Below are positions 8,098 through 16,985 of a DNA stretch of 64,000 nt, one piece after another. The DNA is taken from the NCBI RefSeq assembly GCF_023715405.1, contig NZ_JAMBOC010000001.1:1-64000 (forward strand), written 5' to 3'. Made by a program: the position numbers and the translations under genes. Below the pieces are notes generated by a model. It was given only the letters and a program-made list of their open reading frames with translations, was not told the DNA's origin and did not search any database. Source of the stretch: Solibacillus isronensis (GTDB lineage Bacteria > Bacillota > Bacilli > Bacillales_A > Planococcaceae). Numbering within the stretch: position 1 is the first letter of the stretch; every line of letters starts with the position of its first letter.

Positions 8098-9534
8098 ATG
8101 CAGCCAAACTGGATCAAGCAACGAGCCTATTTAACACCGAATCGGGTTGCACTGAGCTTTCATGACGAGCAATGGACGTTTAAAGAACTTTATTTAACGT
8201 CTGTCAGCCTAGCATATAAATTAAATACACTACGTTTAACAAATGGAAAACGGGTAGCTATTTTAGCCCCGTCTACACCACCTTTAATCAGGCTGCTATA
8301 TGCATGTATGCAGGCACAGTGTGAGATGGTGCTGTTAAATGGAAGACTGGCTAAGCAGGAGCTTGCGTATCAAGTTGAAGATGCGGAAGTAGATGCGATA
8401 TTAGTAGCCGATGAAGAGCTTGCCAAACTTCCTGATGATGCCCGGATCATTCCGTTTTCCAAGCTTTATGAGACTACTGAGTCGGAATATGAGATTGCAT
8501 CACAGTGGGAAGAGGACTTTGCACTGACGATCATGTATACATCCGGAACAACAGGGTTTCCCAAGGGTGTTTGCCAAACGGTTTCAAATCATAGTTCCAG
8601 CGCAATCAGCTCAGCATTGAATTTAGGCATTTCAGAGAAGGATACATGGCTTTGTACTGTCCCGATTTTTCATATAAGTGGTTTTTCGATTGTCGTCCGA
8701 TCATTGCTATATGGGATGAAAATACGTTTATATGAAAAATTCGATGCAAAAAAGTGTGCTCGGGAAATTATGGAAGGCACCGTTACGAAAATGTCGGTCG
8801 TTTCAGTCATATTGGAAAATATACTTTCCGAAATGGAGCAGGCTGGACAAAAGGCACATCCGCATTTTACAACCGCATTAGCAGGGGGCGGTCCAGTACC
8901 GGTCGATTATTTGAAGCGTGCGGAAAAACTGGATTTACGTGTTGCCCAAACTTACGGGATGACTGAAACTTCTTCACAAACCGCGACATTGGCAAACGAG
9001 GATGCCATGACACATACCGGATCTGCCGGCAAGCCGCTGTTTTTTAATGAAATAAAAATTGATGCAAAAGACGGGGACTCCATAGGTGAAATTTTAATCC
9101 GCGGACCTCATGTAACACCGAAATATATCGGCCGCTTTAAAGATAAACCGACGACCATCGATGGTTGGCTTCATACAGGAGATGTCGGTTATTTAGATGA
9201 ACAAGGGTATTTGTATGTCGTCGATCGACGCAGTGACTTAATTATTTCAGGTGGCGAAAATATTTATCCGGCTGAAATTGAAAACATACTCCTCGGACAT
9301 CCGAACGTAAAAGAGGCGGGAGTTTGTGGAGTCGAGCATGACAAATGGGGGCAAGTACCTGTTGCCTTTATTGTTGCCAAAAAACAGATGACAGAACAAG
9401 AAATTATTCACTTCTGCACGCAGCACTTAGCAAATTATAAAGTCCCAAAACAAGTACACTTCGTCAGCCGTTTACCTCGAAGCGGCTCCAATAAACTTTT
9501 GCGAAGAAAGTTGATGCAGCTGCTGGATGAGTGA
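8098..9534 (+). CDS. menE: o-Succinylbenzoate-CoA ligase MenE
   Basis: 478-aa adenylate-forming enzyme activating o-succinylbenzoate with ATP and CoA. The P-loop motif is TIMYTSGTTGFPKG near residue 143. Other ANL motifs are QTYGMTETSS, GWLHTGDVGYLDEQG and RSDLIISGGENIYP, with the C-terminal catalytic lysine region SGSNKLLRRKL. ATG 8098 follows AGGAGG. It is the last men gene on this strand. menC (o-succinylbenzoate synthase), often beside menE in Bacillus, is not in this window. Confidence 0.95.
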   Translation: MQPNWIKQRAYLTPNRVALSFHDEQWTFKELYLTSVSLAYKLNTLRLTNGKRVAILAPSTPPLIRLLYACMQAQCEMVLLNGRLAKQELAYQVEDAEVDAILVADEELAKLPDDARIIPFSKLYETTESEYEIASQWEEDFALTIMYTSGTTGFPKGVCQTVSNHSSSAISSALNLGISEKDTWLCTVPIFHISGFSIVVRSLLYGMKIRLYEKFDAKKCAREIMEGTVTKMSVVSVILENILSEMEQAGQKAHPHFTTALAGGGPVPVDYLKRAEKLDLRVAQTYGMTETSSQTATLANEDAMTHTGSAGKPLFFNEIKIDAKDGDSIGEILIRGPHVTPKYIGRFKDKPTTIDGWLHTGDVGYLDEQGYLYVVDRRSDLIISGGENIYPAEIENILLGHPNVKEAGVCGVEHDKWGQVPVAFIVAKKQMTEQEIIHFCTQHLANYKVPKQVHFVSRLPRSGSNKLLRRKLMQLLDE

Positions 9535-9545
9535 TACGGAGATAA

Positions 9546-9580
9546 AAAAGGTCCAAGCATAATGAATGCTTGGACCTTTT
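9546..9580. terminator. Bidirectional terminator between menE and znuA
   Basis: A perfect 15-bp inverted repeat starting AAAAGGTCCAAGCAT with a 5-nt loop, flanked by A-run and T-run so that it works in both directions. Confidence 0.92.
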
Positions 9581-9587
9581 GTGTTTA

Positions 9588-10574
9588 TTAATTGCTTAAT
9601 GCTTGTTTGAGGACATCCATATTTTTACGCATTAATGTAAAGTAATCTTCATTGTTTTGGATATCTTCTTTTGTTAAAACACTTAAATTATGCAATGTTA
9701 ATGTTTCTGCATTTACTTCTTTTTGAATTATTTCCGTTAATTTCGAAGAAACATTTTGCTCGAAGAAAATATATTGGATTTCTTCTTTATTCGCTAAATC
9801 AACAATTGCCGTTAATTCCTTTTGTGAAGGTTCACTTTGTGAGTTAAGACCAGCTACAGGAACTTGATTAAAGCCGTAATGTCCCGCAATATAGCCGAAT
9901 GCTGCATGCGATACAAAGAAAGTTTTCTTCGTCGTAGCTGCAGCCATTGCTTCAAAGTCTGAATGCAATGTTGCCAGGTCTGTTACTAATTGTTCGTAGT
10001 TAGAATTGAATATTGCTTCGTGTTCCGGTAATGCCGCGACAAGTTCATCTTTAATCGTTAATGCCAGCTGCTGTGAAATGACCGGGGATAACCAAACATG
10101 CGCATCATGTTCTTCGTGTGCATGCTCTTCTCCATGTCCATGGTCATCATGTTCCTCATGCTCAGCATGTGTATGTCCTGTTGAAATATGAAGCTGATCT
10201 TCCGTTACATTAGCAGCAGTAGCAACTAATTTTACATCTTCATTTGCCAAAGTTTTTTGCGCATTTTCAACAAAACCTTCTAATCCAAGGCCAACGTAGA
10301 AAAATAAATCCGCATCTGCTAACGCCATCATATCTTTTTGCGTTGGTTCAAATGAGTGTTCATTTGCACCTGCTGGATAAATAGAAGAGACATCAACAAA
10401 CTCTCCGCCGATTTGTTCTGTGAAATACTGCAAGGGATAAACAGTTGTATAAACAGAAAGTGCATCTTTGTTTTGCTGCGATTCGCTTGTATCTTTTTTA
10501 GTATCGTCTGTGTTACAAGCAGCTAATAATAAAATGAGTGTAAACATCGAAATGATTGAAAACCATTTTTTCAT
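9588..10574 (-). CDS. znuA: Zinc ABC transporter substrate-binding lipoprotein (ZnuA/AdcA-type)
   Basis: 328-aa cluster A-I metal-binding lipoprotein that delivers Zn(II) to an ABC permease. The signal peptide ends in lipobox LAAC with Cys20. A His/Asp/Glu-rich loop spans about residues 134-159 (HTHAEHEEHDDHGHGEE), a hallmark of zinc-specific members. Metal ligands are expected at H73 (NEHSFEPT), H159 and the His in VSHAAFGY. No permease or ATPase gene is adjacent, so it must pair with a transporter elsewhere. A near-consensus Zur box lies just upstream. Confidence 0.92.
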   Translation of the reverse strand: MKKWFSIISMFTLILLLAACNTDDTKKDTSESQQNKDALSVYTTVYPLQYFTEQIGGEFVDVSSIYPAGANEHSFEPTQKDMMALADADLFFYVGLGLEGFVENAQKTLANEDVKLVATAANVTEDQLHISTGHTHAEHEEHDDHGHGEEHAHEEHDAHVWLSPVISQQLALTIKDELVAALPEHEAIFNSNYEQLVTDLATLHSDFEAMAAATTKKTFFVSHAAFGYIAGHYGFNQVPVAGLNSQSEPSQKELTAIVDLANKEEIQYIFFEQNVSSKLTEIIQKEVNAETLTLHNLSVLTKEDIQNNEDYFTLMRKNMDVLKQALSN

Positions 10575-10591
10575 TATAATTAAATCTCCTT

Positions 10592-10612
10592 AAATAGTAA
10601 TAATTACGATTT
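10592..10612 (-). promoter_or_regulatory. Zur box upstream of znuA
   Basis: The plus-strand AAATAGTAATAATTACGATTT matches the Bacillus Zur consensus (AAATCGTAAT-N-ATTACGATTT) at every defined position except one (A for C at position 5). It lies 18 bp upstream of the znuA start codon, just before its ribosome binding site, where repressor binding would block transcription when zinc is plentiful. Confidence 0.85.
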
Positions 10613-10661
10613 GTATTTTTGAACATTTTTAATCTTACAGGATTCAATAAAAAAAAACAAT

Positions 10662-10697
10662 AAAAAAAGGCTTCGAAAATTATTTTTTTTTCGAAGG
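10662..10697 (-). terminator. Terminator of yidD
   Basis: Read on the minus strand: CTTCGAAAA and TTTTCGAAG pair, then CC and a seven-T run follow. The left arm overlaps the yidD stop region. Confidence 0.75.
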
Positions 10698-10913
10698 CCA
10701 TTTTTCAGGTACTGGATCGAATCCACCTGGATGAAGCGGCTGACATTTTAGTATACGAATAACGGTCATGACCGATCCTTTTATTGCACCATGTTTTTGA
10801 ATTGCTTCAATTCCATAGTGTGAACAGGTCGGGTGGAACCGGCAAGAAGGTGGCGTCATTGGCGAAATATATTTTTGATAAAGACGAATTAATCCGATAA
10901 AAAGTTTTTTCAT
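10680..10913 (-). CDS. yidD: YidD-family membrane protein insertion efficiency factor
   Basis: 77 aa, the normal length for YidD, an amphipathic membrane-associated protein that assists YidC-type insertases. The family core is visible: [26 protein letters not shown], then [10 protein letters not shown]. Three conserved cysteines (CRFHPTC and KCQPLHPGG) are present. It lies 2 nt after the small membrane protein gene upstream, so the two are probably one transcript. Confidence 0.94.
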   Translation of the reverse strand: MKKLFIGLIRLYQKYISPMTPPSCRFHPTCSHYGIEAIQKHGAIKGSVMTVIRILKCQPLHPGGFDPVPEKWPSKKK

Positions 10914-10915
10914 TG

Positions 10916-11068
10916 CTATTTTTGCTCTCCATTTTTATAAGTCCGAATTGGTTTGTCATCAACGGTTTGTTTTAATGATACGTTGTTTTTCCGGGCAAGT
11001 AAAATAATAGAGAATGCGAATATCCCCATAATCGTTATGATAATAATCAATACAATAGGTAAGCTCAT
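10916..11068 (-). CDS. Small single-span membrane protein, unknown function
   Basis: 50 aa. One strongly hydrophobic helix (residues 3-25, [20 protein letters not shown]) is followed by a short polar, basic tail ([13 protein letters not shown]). The frame stays open to 11176, but GAGGTGA is spaced 8 nt before ATG 11068, so the short form is preferred. It lies immediately upstream of yidD. The family is not recognised; a small envelope protein is all that can be said. Confidence 0.6.
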   Translation of the reverse strand: MSLPIVLIIIITIMGIFAFSIILLARKNNVSLKQTVDDKPIRTYKNGEQK

Positions 11069-11227
11069 TTTTTTCACCTCGTTTCCTTCCATATTACAGG
11101 AAAAAAATGTGGTAAGTGTGAATAATGGTTGAACTAAATGTTTTAAGAAGTGCGATAACGGATATAATACAAGCATGATACATTTCTGAAAATATTAGAA
11201 GTAGTAAGCTGATTTTTATATCAGGAT

Positions 11228-11250
11228 TAAAACTTCGTTAAGAAGTTTTA
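11228..11250 (+). promoter_or_regulatory. Palindromic putative operator upstream of dps
   Basis: A perfect inverted repeat of 9 bp per arm (TAAAACTTC, 5-nt spacer, GAAGTTTTA), ending 25 bp before the dps start codon. It has no T-run, so it is not a terminator, and it does not match the PerR, Fur, MntR or Zur consensus. Its function is unknown; an operator or a 5'-UTR hairpin are both possible. Confidence 0.45.
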
Positions 11251-11275
11251 AATATAATTTATGAGGTGAAGGACA

Positions 11276-11719
11276 ATGGCAAAGAAACAATTAAACACAC
11301 AATTAAATGATTTAGTAGCAACATGGTCGGTAATGTACACGAAGTTACATAACTATCACTGGTATGTAAACGGACCATCATTCTTTACACTACACGTTAA
11401 ATTTGAAGAGCTTTACAACGAAGTAACATTAAATTTAGATGAAATTGCAGAACGTATTTTAACGAAGGGCGGCAAGCCTGTTGCAACATTAAAGGAACAT
11501 TTAGAGCTTTCTCTAATTGAAGAGGCTTCAGGAAAAGAAGAAACAGAGGAAATGGTTTCTAAGTTAATCACTGACTTCAATACGATTATGGAAGCTTTAA
11601 ATAAAGCAATGGAAACTGCTTCAGAAGAAGGCGATGATCGCACAGAGGATTTACTGAACGCTCAATTCCAAAGTCTTGAGAAACATACATGGATGTTAAA
11701 TGCTTATTTAGGCAAATAA
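11276..11719 (+). CDS. dps: Dps-family ferritin-like DNA-protection protein
   Basis: 147-aa miniferritin that oxidises and stores Fe(II), protecting DNA from peroxide damage as a dodecamer. The ferroxidase ligands are visible in the signature LHNYHWYVNGPSFFTLHVKF and LDEIAERIL. Length and residues match Dps/MrgA. Start ATG follows GAGGTGAAGG. B. subtilis has dps in the same neighbourhood as ytkD. Upstream lie a palindrome and a weak SigB-like sequence (GTTTTA, 14 bp, GGATAT at 11140-11165), suggestive of stress control but not proven. Confidence 0.95.
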   Translation: MAKKQLNTQLNDLVATWSVMYTKLHNYHWYVNGPSFFTLHVKFEELYNEVTLNLDEIAERILTKGGKPVATLKEHLELSLIEEASGKEETEEMVSKLITDFNTIMEALNKAMETASEEGDDRTEDLLNAQFQSLEKHTWMLNAYLGK

Positions 11720-11728
11720 TATTGGATA

Positions 11729-11757
11729 AACGACTCCAAATGCGGGGTCGTTTTTTA
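11729..11757 (+). terminator. Terminator of dps
   Basis: AACGACTCC pairs with GGGGTCGTT (one G-T wobble) across a 6-nt loop, followed by a T-rich tail. Confidence 0.8.
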
Positions 11758-11832
11758 TTCGTTCACTGTACGATATACTTCCAATGTATAAACGAGATTA
11801 TTGCGGACCACCTTAAACTTGAGGTGAGAATA

Positions 11833-12141
11833 ATGGAAAAAAATAATGTTTATGTATCAGTTGCCAATTTAACATGCAATTTGCATCCTGGATCATCCTA
11901 TGAATTTGTACTGAAAATGGAGCCATTAAAAGCGCGTGTATTTATGAAGCTGTTCAATCAGATGCAGCAGCTGGAGGCGTCAAATGCATTCCGTGCCCAT
12001 ATGCCGTTTATTCCATATCATTTGGACAGATTAAATCATGAGATCGACCACCGTCTAAAAAAAGTCTATGCTCTGATTCATGAATTCGGTGATGAGGAAG
12101 CGAAGAAATTCGTCGAGCAACTGCCGTACTTCACGCGCTAA
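11833..12141 (+). CDS. Conserved hypothetical protein, 102 aa
   Basis: The family is not recognised. The preferred start is ATG 11833, with GAGGTGA 6 nt upstream; the longer open frame to 11689 would run through the dps terminator. The protein is soluble and probably alpha/beta. It has an early segment VANLTCNLHPGSSYEF and a helical second half with MPFIPYHLDRLNHEIDHRL and a C-terminal EQLPYFTR. There is no signal peptide or membrane helix. It lies between dps and ytkD and has its own ribosome binding site. Confidence 0.7.
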   Translation: MEKNNVYVSVANLTCNLHPGSSYEFVLKMEPLKARVFMKLFNQMQQLEASNAFRAHMPFIPYHLDRLNHEIDHRLKKVYALIHEFGDEEAKKFVEQLPYFTR

Positions 12142-12207
12142 TTAGGCGATTTGATTGAACGGGAGACATCTGTTCGTTACACTATATAGTAGGAGTTGAG
12201 CGAAAAG

Positions 12208-12675
12208 ATGTTTACATTTATCGATGAAAATAATTTAAAAGTAGATTTAAGATTTGATGAAGGTCCTTTCGAAGTTGAACCGAAGCATGTATTGGCACTT
12301 GTACAATATAAAGGGAAATGGTTATGCACGATTCATCATCGTCGTGGCGTTGAGTTTCCTGGAGGCAAGCAGGAGCCCGGGGAGACATTGTACGAAGCGG
12401 CTATCCGTGAAGTTTACGAAGAAGCAAATGTGGTCATAGAAGATGTAAAATGGTTTGCCTACTATATTGTGCATGATGAGATTCCCTTTTGCAAAGCGGT
12501 CTTTACTGCTAAGGTAAAGGACATTGAACCTTTTACAGGAGATCATGAAACAGAAGGCATGTTATGGCTGACAGAAGAAGAGCTTTGGCAGCAGCCAAAA
12601 TTAAGTTTCTATATGCGGGATGCAGGAATGAAAAAGATGTTGCAGGAAGTGAAAAATCATGAACGACAATGGTAA
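12208..12675 (+). CDS. ytkD: YtkD-like NUDIX nucleotide pyrophosphohydrolase
   Basis: 155 aa. It is homologous to B. subtilis YtkD, reported to hydrolyse oxidised dNTPs and to remove pyrophosphate from RNA 5' ends. The N-terminal PFEVEPKHVLALVQYKGKW and the NUDIX segment GVEFPGGKQEPGET then REVYEE agree with YtkD. The box ends EEANV, so the usual glycine after EEx is Asn; the catalytic glutamates are intact. An in-frame TTG at 12196 directly abuts AGGAG, so ATG 12208 is the better start. It overlaps the next gene by 17 nt. Confidence 0.88.
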   Translation: MFTFIDENNLKVDLRFDEGPFEVEPKHVLALVQYKGKWLCTIHHRRGVEFPGGKQEPGETLYEAAIREVYEEANVVIEDVKWFAYYIVHDEIPFCKAVFTAKVKDIEPFTGDHETEGMLWLTEEELWQQPKLSFYMRDAGMKKMLQEVKNHERQW

Positions 12676-13438
12676 GATTTTTTCGATACGCAATTACCCA
12701 TCTCCAAATCCTCATATCCGATTAGATGAAATTACGTATTGGTCACAAGGACTGCGTGTAAAAGGATTATTGGCGCGTCCTAAAGCCCCTGGTACATATG
12801 AAGCGCTTTTATATTTGCGTGGGGGACTCCAATCGATCGGCATGGTCAGGCCTGCACGTATTGCTCAATTTGCGATGCAAGGCTTCGTTGTATTTGCTCC
12901 GTATTATCGTGGAAATCGCGGAGGAGAAGGTAAGGACGAGTTTGCGGGTGATGACCGTTATGATGCAGTTAACGGCATAGAAGTACTGAAGCAATTTATT
13001 CAAGTGGATAAAGTGAATTTATATGGATTTTCCCGCGGCGGGTTAATGGTATTGTGGACAGCGATTTTACGTGATGATATCAAATCGCTCGTAACTTGGG
13101 CAGGTGTATCGGATGCGACAGCAACATATTGGGACCGTGTTGATATGCGGCGCGGCTTAAAGAGAATTGTTGGCGGTACTCCAAATAAAGTACCGGAAAA
13201 CTATGATGACCGTACACCATTATTTGAAATCGATAAACTTCAAACCCCCGTACTTATTATTCATGGTACAGAAGATCAGCATGTTGATATAGAGCATGCC
13301 TATAAACTGGAGCAGTATTTAAAAAAGGAAGGGAAATCTGTTGAGACATGGTACTCATCTGGATTAAAGCATCACTATCCTCCCAACCTAAACCGCGATA
13401 CTGTGAAAAACTTATGTGATTGGATGAAACGCCAATAA
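12659..13438 (+). CDS. Alpha/beta hydrolase of the prolyl-oligopeptidase (S9) type, YtmA-like
   Basis: 259 aa, probably an esterase or peptidase. The nucleophile elbow is GFSRGG near residue 126, the acid lies in HGTEDQHVD, and the base in SGLKHHYPP. The early AEG-like core is YLRGGLQSIG and PYYRGNRGG. There is no signal peptide, so it is probably cytosolic. It is translationally coupled to ytkD and followed by a strong terminator. The position equals B. subtilis ytmA, near pckA. The substrate is unknown. Confidence 0.85.
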   Translation: MNDNGKIFSIRNYPSPNPHIRLDEITYWSQGLRVKGLLARPKAPGTYEALLYLRGGLQSIGMVRPARIAQFAMQGFVVFAPYYRGNRGGEGKDEFAGDDRYDAVNGIEVLKQFIQVDKVNLYGFSRGGLMVLWTAILRDDIKSLVTWAGVSDATATYWDRVDMRRGLKRIVGGTPNKVPENYDDRTPLFEIDKLQTPVLIIHGTEDQHVDIEHAYKLEQYLKKEGKSVETWYSSGLKHHYPPNLNRDTVKNLCDWMKRQ

Positions 13439-13446
13439 ACACAATA

Positions 13447-13485
13447 AAAAACAGCATTTTTCTCCTAGAGAAAAATGCTGTTTTT
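13447..13485. terminator. Bidirectional terminator between the S9 hydrolase and pckA
   Basis: A perfect 18-bp inverted repeat (AAAAACAGCATTTTTCTC) with a CTA loop, with A and T runs at both ends, between convergent genes. Confidence 0.95.
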
Positions 13486-13513
13486 GGTTGAATAAACACG
13501 GCTGATTAGTAAA

Positions 13514-15100
13514 TTATACTAATGGACCGCCTTTTTGAACGATTGCTTCATCAACATTCTCGAACTTCTTGAAGTTGTTTTTGAACAGTTCGGCAAGTTC
13601 AGAAGCTTTTTTGTCATAAGCAGCTTTGTCTGCCCATGCATCACGAGGATTTAATACGTTAGTTGGTACACCTTCAACTGCTACTGGGATGTTTAATCCA
13701 AATACAGCGTCTTGGGTAGTTTCAACGTTATTTAATTTACCGTCGATTGCAGCACGCACCATTGCGCGTGTATAAGAAAGCTTCATACGGCTGCCTACAC
13801 CATATTCGCCACCAGTCCAACCAGTGTTTACTAGAAATACTTGTGAACCGTGCTCATCAATTTTCTTACCTAATTGCTCTGCATAAACAGTTGCAGCAAG
13901 CGGCAGGAACGGAGAACCGAAGCATGTAGAGAATACTGGTTCTGGCTCTGTTACACCACGTTCTGTACCGGCAAGTTTAGAAGTGAAACCGCTTAGGAAG
14001 TGATACATTGCCTGCTCTTTAGTCAATTTAGAGATAGGAGGTAATACACCAAATGCATCGGCTGTTAAGAAGACGATTGTATTTGGATGACCTGCTACTG
14101 ATGGCAAGACGATATTGTCGATAAAGTCGATAGGGTAAGCGACACGTGTGTTTTCTGTTAAAGAACCGTCTGCATAGTCGCATTCACGTGATTCAGGGTC
14201 TACCGCAACGTTTTCCAATACTGAACCAAAGCGGATTGCATTGTAAATTTCCGGCTCATTTTCAGCAGATAGGTTGATTGTTTTTGCATAGCAACCACCT
14301 TCAATGTTGAATACGCCATTGTCAGACCAGCCGTGCTCGTCATCACCGATTAATTTACGGTCTTTGTCAGCTGATAAAGTAGTTTTTCCTGTACCAGATA
14401 AACCGAAGAATAATGCTACATCGCCTTCTTCTCCAACGTTTGCAGAACAGTGCATTGGGAAGATACCTTGTTCAGGTAATAAGTAGTTCATAATACCGAA
14501 GATTGACTTCTTCATTTCACCTGCGTACTCAGTTCCGCCGATTAAGATGATTTTCTTTTCGATAGATGTTATAATAAATGTTTCCGATCCAGTACCGTCT
14601 ACTTCCGGATCTGCTTTGAAGTTTGGCGCAGATACGATTGTAAACTCGGCAACGTGTTTAGCCAATTCGTCTGCTGTTGGGCGGATGAATAATTGATGAC
14701 AGAATAGATTATGCCAAGCATATTCGTTAATTACTTTAATAGATAATTGAGACTCTTTGTCTGCACCAGCAAAACCGTTGAATACATATAACTCGTCACG
14801 TTCTTTTAAGTAATTTATAACTTTTACATAAAGTTTATCAAATACTTCTGCAGAGATCGGACGGTTTACTTTACCCCAATCGATTTTGTCATTTGAAATT
14901 TCTTCTTCTACTATATATTTATCTTTAGGAGAGCGGCCAGTATATTTGCCTGTTTCAGCACGTAATGCGCCTTCAACAGTTAGCGATGCTTCTCCGCGTG
15001 ATGTAGCTTTTTCAATTAATTGTGGAACAGATAATTGAGTTTTGATGTTTTCCCCGTTTAAAAGTTCTTTCAGCTCGTTAGCAATTTCTACCGAATTCAT
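13514..15100 (-). CDS. pckA: Phosphoenolpyruvate carboxykinase (ATP) PckA
   Basis: 528 aa. Converts oxaloacetate and ATP to phosphoenolpyruvate, the entry to gluconeogenesis. The kinase-1a P-loop [13 protein letters not shown] lies near residues 235-247. Other family landmarks are [25 protein letters not shown] and [21 protein letters not shown]. Length is standard. In Bacillus pckA is transcribed away from metK, as here, and repressed by glucose through CcpN; no CcpN site was verified by eye. It ends near the shared terminator with the S9 hydrolase. Confidence 0.97.
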   Translation of the reverse strand: MNSVEIANELKELLNGENIKTQLSVPQLIEKATSRGEASLTVEGALRAETGKYTGRSPKDKYIVEEEISNDKIDWGKVNRPISAEVFDKLYVKVINYLKERDELYVFNGFAGADKESQLSIKVINEYAWHNLFCHQLFIRPTADELAKHVAEFTIVSAPNFKADPEVDGTGSETFIITSIEKKIILIGGTEYAGEMKKSIFGIMNYLLPEQGIFPMHCSANVGEEGDVALFFGLSGTGKTTLSADKDRKLIGDDEHGWSDNGVFNIEGGCYAKTINLSAENEPEIYNAIRFGSVLENVAVDPESRECDYADGSLTENTRVAYPIDFIDNIVLPSVAGHPNTIVFLTADAFGVLPPISKLTKEQAMYHFLSGFTSKLAGTERGVTEPEPVFSTCFGSPFLPLAATVYAEQLGKKIDEHGSQVFLVNTGWTGGEYGVGSRMKLSYTRAMVRAAIDGKLNNVETTQDAVFGLNIPVAVEGVPTNVLNPRDAWADKAAYDKKASELAELFKNNFKKFENVDEAIVQKGGPLV

Positions 15101-15252
15101 CTATTAAATACCATCCTTTTTTATAGTATTCCCTTATAGAGGGGAGTTGATTCCTAATTCAAAAATAGTATAACACATTAAGTGAAATAATCTATACTAA
15201 TTGCAAATTATTTTTTCGTAAATTTTAGCAGATCGAAAAAAGTCAAAATTTG

Positions 15253-15281
15253 TTGACAGTACTTGAATTTTTGCGTAAGAT
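15253..15281 (+). promoter_or_regulatory. SigA promoter of metK
   Basis: TTGACA and TAAGAT separated by exactly 17 bp, about 17 bp before the base of the SAM riboswitch, so the transcript would begin just ahead of the aptamer. Confidence 0.8.
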
Positions 15282-15297
15282 GTTTAATTGAACGGAT

Positions 15298-15488
15298 ACT
15301 CTTATCCCGAGCTGGTGGAGGGGCAGGCCCTATGAAACCCGGCAACCTGCGTATATTTTATACGTGTTGGTGCCAACCTGATGCAAGGGCAAAATTTCCC
15401 TTGAACGATAAGAGTGAAAGGTAACGAAACGTAATATCCTTTCCTCACGTGTGATGAACACGGCTATGAGAGAAAGGATTTTTTTTAT
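15298..15488 (+). promoter_or_regulatory. SAM-I riboswitch (S-box) with terminator, controlling metK
   Basis: The aptamer covers 15298-15415. P1 is ACTCTTATC pairing with GATAAGAGT at 15407-15415. The conserved S-box cores are present: CGAGCTGGTGGAGGG, CAGGCCCTATGAAACCCGGC and GGTGCCAACCTGATGCAAGG. An intrinsic terminator follows (ATCCTTTC at 15436 pairing with GAAAGGAT at 15472, then a T-run). High S-adenosylmethionine would stabilise the aptamer and stop transcription before metK. Confidence 0.96.
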
Positions 15489-15679
15489 TTTGTTTTACAA
15501 TTTCGTACTGAACGAAAATTATATAGTTACAGCCTTTCAGACCCTCGTGTTAAAGCAAATATAGCTTGACGTTAAAAAGGCAGCTACGCATCAGCGTAAT
15601 TCCTGCAATATAACGGACATGGGTAATGAGTACCGTATCAATAAAAAACAATTGCCAAAGTGATTTAGGAGGAAATGAC

Positions 15680-16876
15680 ATGACAAATCGTCGACTGTTT
15701 ACATCAGAAAGTGTAACGGAAGGACATCCGGACAAAATTTGTGACCAAATTTCGGATGCCATTTTAGACGCTATTTTAGCTGCAGATCCAAATGCACGTG
15801 TAGCTTGTGAAACTACGGTAACAACAGGCTTAGTATTAGTATCTGGTGAAATTACAACTTCTACTTATGTAGATATGAAAGGAATTATCCGCGATACAGT
15901 AGCAGAAATCGGCTATACACGCGGTAAGTATGGCTTTGATGCTGAAAATCTTGCAGTACTAGTAGCAGTAGGAGAGCAATCACCTGACATTGCACAAGGT
16001 GTTGACCAGGCATTGGAAGCACGTGAAGGTTCAATGACTGAAGATGAACTTGAAGCAATCGGTGCAGGCGACCAAGGTTTAATGTTTGGTTATGCATGTA
16101 ACGAAACACCGGAACTTATGCCTATGCCTATTTCTTTAGCTCACAAATTAGCGCGTCGTTTAACAGAAGTGCGTAAATCAGGCGAATTGGAATATTTACG
16201 TCCGGATGGTAAAACACAAGTAACAATCGAATATGATGAAAACAATGAACCTGTTCGTGTAGATACAATCGTTATTTCAACACAGCACGATGAAGAAGCA
16301 ACATTGGAACAAATCCAAACAGACATTAAAGAACACGTTATTAAACCGGTAGTTCCTGCTCATTTATTGGATGAAGCTACAAAGTACTTCATCAACCCAA
16401 CAGGTCGCTTCGTAATCGGCGGACCTAAAGGAGATGCAGGTCTTACAGGACGTAAAATTATTGTTGATACTTACGGCGGTTATGCACGTCACGGTGGCGG
16501 AGCATTCTCTGGTAAGGATGCAACAAAAGTTGACCGCTCTGCAGCGTATGCAGCACGCTATGTTGCCAAAAATATTGTAGCAGCTGGCTTAGCAGACCGT
16601 GCTGAAGTGCAACTTGCTTATGCAATCGGTGTTGCACAACCTGTTTCAATCGCTGTTGATACATTTGGTACAGGAAAAGTAGCAGAATCACAAATCGTAA
16701 ACTGGGTTCGTGAACTCTTTGACCTACGTCCTGCAGGCATTATTAAAATGCTTGATTTACGTCGCCCAATCTATAAACAAACAGCAGCATACGGACATTT
16801 CGGTCGCACAGATTTAAATGTGCCATGGGAAAATACGGATAAAGCAGCTGAATTAAAAGCAAAAGCAGGAATCTAA
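15680..16876 (+). CDS. metK: S-adenosylmethionine synthase MetK
   Basis: 398 aa. Makes S-adenosylmethionine from methionine and ATP. Signatures are [31 protein letters not shown] and [16 protein letters not shown]. An in-frame ATG at 15626 exists, but TAGGAGGAAATGAC precedes ATG 15680, giving the usual [10 protein letters not shown] start. It is the direct target of the SAM riboswitch upstream, so its product feeds back on its own transcript. Confidence 0.98.
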   Translation: MTNRRLFTSESVTEGHPDKICDQISDAILDAILAADPNARVACETTVTTGLVLVSGEITTSTYVDMKGIIRDTVAEIGYTRGKYGFDAENLAVLVAVGEQSPDIAQGVDQALEAREGSMTEDELEAIGAGDQGLMFGYACNETPELMPMPISLAHKLARRLTEVRKSGELEYLRPDGKTQVTIEYDENNEPVRVDTIVISTQHDEEATLEQIQTDIKEHVIKPVVPAHLLDEATKYFINPTGRFVIGGPKGDAGLTGRKIIVDTYGGYARHGGGAFSGKDATKVDRSAAYAARYVAKNIVAAGLADRAEVQLAYAIGVAQPVSIAVDTFGTGKVAESQIVNWVRELFDLRPAGIIKMLDLRRPIYKQTAAYGHFGRTDLNVPWENTDKAAELKAKAGI

Positions 16877-16882
16877 TAAAAT

Positions 16883-16920
16883 AAAAAGGAGCATCCGGTT
16901 AAATGGATAGCTCCTTTTTT
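16883..16920 (+). terminator. Terminator of metK
   Basis: AAAAAGGAGC-ATCC pairs with GGAT-A-GCTCCTTTTT, followed by T residues. Confidence 0.9.
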
Positions 16921-16985
16921 GTAATTTCCAGTAAACTTCCTATATTATAGGTAGAGATTTCGATAAACAGTAAATGAGTGTGAAA

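Noticed and set aside
13257..13499. Minus-strand 80-aa ORF at the end of the S9 hydrolase gene
   Set aside because: It runs across the bidirectional terminator and antisense to the gene; no family match, so a shadow.
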